DNA from: Oehlia diaphana
Lineage: Eukaryota > Glomeromycota > Glomeromycetes > Glomerales > Glomeraceae
Direction: 5' to 3'
Assembly (NCBI GenBank): GCA_003833135.1
Contig: QZLH01000436.1
Span: 9,456-73,455, forward strand
DNA length: 64,000 bases
Below, piece by piece: positions 58,896-64,000 of the stretch (positions within the stretch are counted from its first letter, which is position 1; every line of letters begins with the position of its first letter). Both the position numbers and the translations under genes were made by a program. Under the pieces are notes generated by a model, which worked only from the letters and a program-made list of their open reading frames with translations, was not told the origin of the DNA and did not search any database.

Positions 58896-61800
58896 TTTAA
58901 GTATCTGCATGTTCCACATTCTTCCGGTTATATTGCAGACTGTGTTAGGAATTCAGATTATCTTTATACGCGCAGAGCGCATATTATTCATAAAAAGTTT
59001 GTGCTATATGTGCTCTTACTGTATATATAAATATCACACGCGCGGAAATTTAAAGCGATGTACGCTGCGCCAACTGCGCGGATCCAATTTCCAACACTGA
59101 ATTTATTGCAGAGCGGTCCCATGTATCCAAGGTGGACTAACATAGTTGTTTCCATGCAATAACTGCTTGTGTTCTAAAATTATATAGATCTCTTAAAAAT
59201 CATTTCCTAATAAAAAAACTTTGAAGATTCACTAATTTGAATTCTTTATATAATTCTAGTCTTTGTTTCCAAGTTCAAAGTTCATCAAAAGTCGTGTTAC
59301 AAAATCTTTAATATTTTAGGTTACACAATAAAGAAACTTGGGGGAGTAAACGCTTATACCGTATAGCGCTGCCCCTTGTAATAGTACCCCCTTCAAATAG
59401 TACCGGGGTATTATTCAAATTCACATTCAGGTATTTTTGAAAAATACCTCAAAATTCGATTTGAATAGTACCCCGCTACCCCGGATACTAATCATATTCC
59501 GACTTGACAAACTAATCAAAATTTATGTACTAATTTATTTAATTGAAATAAAATCAAATGTATCCCCCTTCCAATGTATCCCCTTTTAATAGTACTCCCC
59601 TCCTCCTATAGTATCCCCCCGGCCCCGGGTACTATTCAATCTAAGCGGACTTTCTTGAATAGTACCGGGGGTATTATATGCAGCGCTATACGGTAATAAA
59701 ATAATGTATTACTACCCTTGCGAACTCATTTAATTTTAACAAAACTTTTATTTTGTTAATTCATTTTAATAAACAGTTCTTAGAATCTTTGGCTCCATTT
59801 TTATAACCTTTTTTTGTTAAATTGATTTAGAATCCTTCTTAGGCTGGTGGATTTTAAGATTCTCTGAGGATCTTGACCTTGATATGTGACCCATCCCCCG
59901 GGCTGAAAAAAGAGCAATTTCCTCCTTAAAATTATTCTTATTTTCCTGGCCGATATTTTCATTTGGTCCATGGTGAATTGAGGATCATATCCTTGTCTCG
60001 CTTTCATATAAGGATCCGTCATTGTTTTATGCACGATGATGAACATGAAAAAATTTAAACATATTATATTTTTTTTTCATTGTCACTCAAGTTTTTTACT
60101 CTTTCACAAGATAAAGTCTAAAATCGAAATATACCGTAGTTTGTCAATGTTTATAATCATAATAATTAGAAAATTAGCCAAAAATTCATAAAAAGCATGT
60201 ACTGAAAGTTAATGATTGAGTGACAACATTTATTTGTCTAACGGTAAAACAAACAATAAAACAATCGGAAATTTGTTTCCGAGTCGTACAAACCGACAAG
60301 TGATTCTTTGTAGTATATAAAATGAAAACAAAAGTGGTAACGAACGTGCCACAATTATATCAATGTGCAACCCTTTCGTACGTATTCTATATTCATAATA
60401 CATAAAAAACTTTTGGGTGAATATTTATTTTATTTTTATTTACAAAATCTCTTTATTATTTAAATGATATTACCAATAAATTTAAAATTTAGCCGTGGAT
60501 AAATTTCGGGTAATGAAGATTTTATTAAACGTAACATAATTATATCTATTTTTATATACTTCCCATGAAGTAAACGTAATTAGCATAAATATATAATAAT
60601 ATAGATAGCGAAAAAATTAGTATAGAAAAGCGGGAAGGTATCATATTATTATATTCACCACTAGCACAGTTACACTACAGTATTTAATAATATGTATGCT
60701 GCTAGGTATGAGATGTATAACAGTCAAAGCTTATTGGGAAAATTCTATTATATTTATACTTGTTATTCCATGGGTATCAATGAATAACTGAAATATTCAA
60801 CCCAGGAAGAAAGATGAATTATTGCATTCTCTTATGGAATTCTCTATCACAAGTGAACATAAAAATTTTTGATTGTCAAGGCAATGCACCTCAAGAAGTC
60901 TTTTCAGTCAATTTTGGCATCTTGTGTTGTTCCTAAGTTGTTTGATTTTAATAATGATTTTTAAATTTATTTGGGTTGATATGATAATGATTCTTTAATT
61001 TGTCCAATTTTGTTAAAATACTTTTGGCCAAAACAATAAAATTTGTATTCGCCATAGAACGTGGATGCAATAAAATATGCAAATTTAAATTGGATCTACA
61101 ACCCGTGAAACTTGCTGGGTTTTAATTGATTAATAATCCAATCATTGTTTTACCAAATTTGTATATAGTCAAAATGTTGCCAAGGTTTTGGGCGGATTAT
61201 TATGGAAATTTTATTTTTTACAAACTAGAATATAAAGTTATTCTTTTTAGGAAGGGGTCAAGGCTTTGTAAACTAAAAGTGTATTAACAAAATGTATGAG
61301 ATATTTCCTTTTTGGAAACAATTATTTCTTTTTTCTGTTCATATTTCCTTATTTGAATTTTTTTTTCACGATTAACAAATCAAATTTCTTGGCAGAATTG
61401 GCAACTACTAAATCAAATTCTTTACAAATGAAATTCCAATTTTGTACAAACCGAATATTCTTTGAAAATCTATTTTTAAATTTTGACACATGAAAAAATT
61501 CTTGATTTAATATTAAAAAGTACATATATTGAATAATAATTAATTTTATTTTAATAAAATTTTACACAATAATAACAATTGTGGTAAATGATCACCAAAA
61601 AAAAACTTTATTCCGGTATCTAATTGATATGAATGGTATAAATAGATGCAATAATCATTTTTTTGCAACATTTTATACATTCTTTTCATTCATTTTTTTT
61701 TTGAAAAAATAATAACAGAAATATTTGTCGATTTTTTTTTTATATTTTTTTATTTTTTAAAAGAACTACCTACCATAATAGATATTTATATTTAATACAT

Positions 61801-61914
61801 GTGATAATTAGATAAAAAATAAACGTCGGTATATTAATAATAAAATACCCAAAAAATAAATATAGAGTCGAACCGAAAAAAAAGCCTTTCAATACAAAAG
61901 CAAGTTAATTCATA
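58896..61914. other. Intergenic region before the glycine-rich gene
   Basis: Holds a GCG-rich patch (58960-59095), the GC-rich inverted-repeat element at 59357-59695 and weak coding traces at 59801-60046 (minus, DPYMKARQGYDPQF) and 60830-61490 (plus). None of these is an intact or recognised gene. The last 300 bp, with a TATAAATAG at about 61638-61646, probably include the promoter of the gene starting at 61915. Confidence 0.4.
59357..59695. mobile_element. GC-rich MITE-like element with perfect 16-bp TIRs
   Basis: TACCGTATAGCGCTGC (59357-59372) is repeated exactly in inverted orientation as GCAGCGCTATACGGTA (59680-59695), with TA at both outer ends. The 339-bp interior is unusually GC-rich for this genome and contains several AATAGTACCCC motifs in both orientations (for example TAGTACCGGGG and CCCCGGGTACTATTCAA), so the interior also folds back. 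There is no coding capacity. Class Tc1/mariner-like is inferred from the TA ends only. Confidence 0.7.
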
Positions 61915-64000
61915 ATGTCTGATACTATATTTGAAGCAATAGGGGATAATGGGATTGATGCGATCGATGGGGAAAGTTTCTCACAATATCCACCACAAAT
62001 GGGTGAAAATGGATCAAAAGGAAGAGATGCAACACCGGCAGGCAGAGGATTTAAAGGTGGTAACATAATGGTCAAATTATCAAGTATACCTAATCAAAGA
62101 GAACCTGGTCATATTTATATTGAAGGTGAAATAACTTATGAAAATCGTCCAAGTGTTAAGATTGGAAGTGAATTTATTCTTGGTACAACGGGATTAATAA
62201 ATTTTATTTCTAGAGGTGGTAATGGAGGAAATGGAGCAAAGGGTGGGGATGGACAATATGGAGGAGATGGATTTCCTGGAGTTGATGCAACGGAATATTC
62301 TGAACCGTCTGATGGTGGACCAGGAGGAAATGGGGGTGATGGAGGAAGAGGAAGTGATGGAGGTGACGGTGGAAATGGTGGAGATGTTAAAGTACTTACG
62401 AGTGAACAAGATGCTCACTTACTTATGTTACTTGGTAAATGTGATTTAACAGGCGGACACGGAGGATTACCTGGAAGTCATGGTAAAGGTGGTAAGGGCG
62501 GTAAAGGTGCACTTGGAGGGAAAGGAAATGAATTATTTCTTCAAGGAAATGATGGAATAGATGGTAAAGATGGAAAAACATTGGATGTAAATTTATATAG
62601 AGGACATGAAGGAAAGAATGGTAAATTAGAATATGGTATTATAAATTTTAATAATTTTTTTGAACCTAGAATTGATCATACTTTTAGGTTGGAAATTTCA
62701 GAATTTTTGTATGAAGTTCAAGGAGATAGTGGAATTATCGAACCTGGAAGTACAATTCAAATAATTAATATGAAATTTAGGAATATAGGAATGAGTCCTA
62801 CACCAAAATATACACCTATTAGAATAGAACTTGATAGTTTTAATAATGAATGGATAAATAATATAACTCATTTATATGCTCCATATGATATTTTACCGAA
62901 TGATGTAAAATATTTAGATAATAGTCAGAGGATCATCATAAGTATTAATGAGTTAAATACTATTAATGATGGTAGTCCATTATATCAACAAGTAATTTTA
63001 AGAGGATTTAGAGCGATCATGTCACAAATTGAAAGACCTATAGAAATATTAAATGTTAACGATCAACTTAATTTATTAATTCAACAACCTATCAATATAA
63101 GTGAAGTGATAGCCATACGTTCTCCTGATAATTTATATTATGAAGTATTTTGGTTCGTTACTAATATTAGTAAAATCCCTTTTGGTCGTAACTCAAGTTG
63201 TAGAAGAATGATTATGACCAAATTAACTAAAGGAGAATCTTATGGAATTGAAATCGATAGTCAAGAAATTCAATTATTAAATGGGGGAGTGACTTTACAA
63301 GTTACAAGTCGAGTTAAACTTGATAGTTATGAAACTCATCAATTTACTGTAACTTTACAAATTGGTAATAATAATTATCATCCTACTGTTCTTAAACCTA
63401 TTCAAACTCGTAGTTTTATAATTAATCCAATACCATCAGAGGATAAACATTTATTACTTAACGTGACGAAAAATGAGTGTATTAATATTAATCATCATTC
63501 AGATTATCAAGATCTTACGGGTTCAATATATTTACAATTATCAAACGCGAATGTTAATACGACTAATATTGGTAAAGTTCATATAAATGGTAACATCAAA
63601 TTTACTAATGGTCATATTGTACTATTAGATCATTATTATAAATTTGATATGGATAATTATATTACAATTACTCAAAAAGATCCTCAAAAAATGTGTGATG
63701 TAACGATCGTTACGACCGAACAAGATTCTTATTTATTCGCTTTATTAAACAACACATATGATGATACAACAAATATAATTGAGTGGAAATTTCAAACAAT
63801 TAATCAAACTTATAATAGAGTTAATACGTATTCTACAATATTTAAACCAAGGGTTGATTATTATATTCCGATCATTGAAAATGATATGCAAATTTTTGAA
63901 CCTAATAGTAAAGGTGTCATTCAAGGATTAAGAATTCGTAATGATGGAGAGATGCCAACCCCTGATAATCATAATATAATAATCAAACTTTTACCTACTG
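61915..64000 (+). CDS. Glycine-rich, internally duplicated protein (3' end outside window)
   Basis: Open from ATG 61915 to the window end (695 codons, no stop, no intron seen). Residues 99-162 and 178-225 are rich in GGNGG, GDGG and GKDGK motifs, collagen-like but not a strict Gly-X-Y repeat. The rest is predicted beta-rich, and segments repeat in order: GGNIMVKLSS (about 48) and TGSIYLQLSN (about 532); VLTSEQDAHLLMLL (about 160) and VTTEQDSYLFALL (about 599); FEPRID...EPGST...MSPTP (from about 248) and FKPRVD...EPNSK...EMPTP (from about 642). The second module lacks the glycine-rich insert. There is no signal peptide, so it is likely intracellular. I cannot name the family; a structural or binding role is only a guess. 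Confidence 0.8.
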   Translation, partial: MSDTIFEAIGDNGIDAIDGESFSQYPPQMGENGSKGRDATPAGRGFKGGNIMVKLSSIPNQREPGHIYIEGEITYENRPSVKIGSEFILGTTGLINFISRGGNGGNGAKGGDGQYGGDGFPGVDATEYSEPSDGGPGGNGGDGGRGSDGGDGGNGGDVKVLTSEQDAHLLMLLGKCDLTGGHGGLPGSHGKGGKGGKGALGGKGNELFLQGNDGIDGKDGKTLDVNLYRGHEGKNGKLEYGIINFNNFFEPRIDHTFRLEISEFLYEVQGDSGIIEPGSTIQIINMKFRNIGMSPTPKYTPIRIELDSFNNEWINNITHLYAPYDILPNDVKYLDNSQRIIISINELNTINDGSPLYQQVILRGFRAIMSQIERPIEILNVNDQLNLLIQQPINISEVIAIRSPDNLYYEVFWFVTNISKIPFGRNSSCRRMIMTKLTKGESYGIEIDSQEIQLLNGGVTLQVTSRVKLDSYETHQFTVTLQIGNNNYHPTVLKPIQTRSFIINPIPSEDKHLLLNVTKNECININHHSDYQDLTGSIYLQLSNANVNTTNIGKVHINGNIKFTNGHIVLLDHYYKFDMDNYITITQKDPQKMCDVTIVTTEQDSYLFALLNNTYDDTTNIIEWKFQTINQTYNRVNTYSTIFKPRVDYYIPIIENDMQIFEPNSKGVIQGLRIRNDGEMPTPDNHNIIIKLLPT

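Noticed and set aside
59801..60046. Minus-strand open frame of 81 codons
   Set aside because: No recognised family and no splice sites leading to further exons; may be a relic but too little to call.
62194..62449. Open frames in other registers of the glycine-rich region
   Set aside because: They arise from the repetitive GGN/GAT codons of the true frame.
1..64000. tRNA and rRNA genes
   Set aside because: I scanned by eye for the GTTCRANNC T-loop context and for conserved rRNA stretches and found nothing convincing; a covariance-model search would be decisive.

Overview
The window is nuclear DNA of an arbuscular-mycorrhizal-type fungus, most likely Rhizophagus irregularis or a close relative (Glomeromycotina). 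This rests on the very high A+T content, short GT-AG introns with poly-T tracts, an expanded single-exon F-box family, long AT-only deserts, many small inverted-repeat elements, and fungal single-copy genes (NoxR, Vps68, Oma1, Pho85/Cdk5). No bacterial, rRNA, tRNA or CRISPR feature was seen. All exon structures were read by hand from splice sites, reading frame and family alignment from memory; none is confirmed by transcripts.

Layout. 1-4.2 kb: repeat-rich, with a TA-flanked MITE-like element, a broken transposase-like gene (minus), degenerate tandem repeats and a perfect 46-bp palindrome. 4.2-5.4 kb: intronless Aurora kinase (+). 6.3-8.2 kb: two-exon F-box gene (-). 9.5-10.4 kb: five-exon VPS68/TMEM50 gene (+). 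11.8-13.5 kb: F-box gene (+). 13.5-17.4 kb: relic-bearing intergenic DNA. 17.4-20.1 kb: nine-exon NADPH-oxidase regulator noxR (-). 21.6-26.9 kb: three mitochondrial genes, a dicarboxylate-type carrier (+), OMA1 protease (-) and ribosomal protein uS15m (+). 27.2-29.1 kb: 13-exon CDK5/Pho85-type kinase (-) containing a probable U12-type AT-AC intron. 30.2-31.6 kb: SET-domain protein (+). 31.6-37 kb: relics and an AT-only desert. 37-56.5 kb: five paralogous F-box genes (two minus, three plus, one dead) around a 1,723-residue multi-span membrane protein (minus, 41.9-47.2 kb). 56.5-61.9 kb: repeats, including two MITE-like elements and an assembly gap between identical 195-bp copies. 61.9 kb to the end: a glycine-rich, internally duplicated protein that runs off the window.

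Functionally this is a eukaryotic mosaic, not an operon-like system. Housekeeping genes (mitosis, mitochondria, endosome, kinase signalling) sit in islands, separated by fast-evolving F-box paralogs and repeat debris. The strongest unusual signals are the AT-AC intron, the glycine-rich protein with two modules, the large unnamed membrane protein, the live/dead F-box array, and several sharply bounded inverted-repeat elements.
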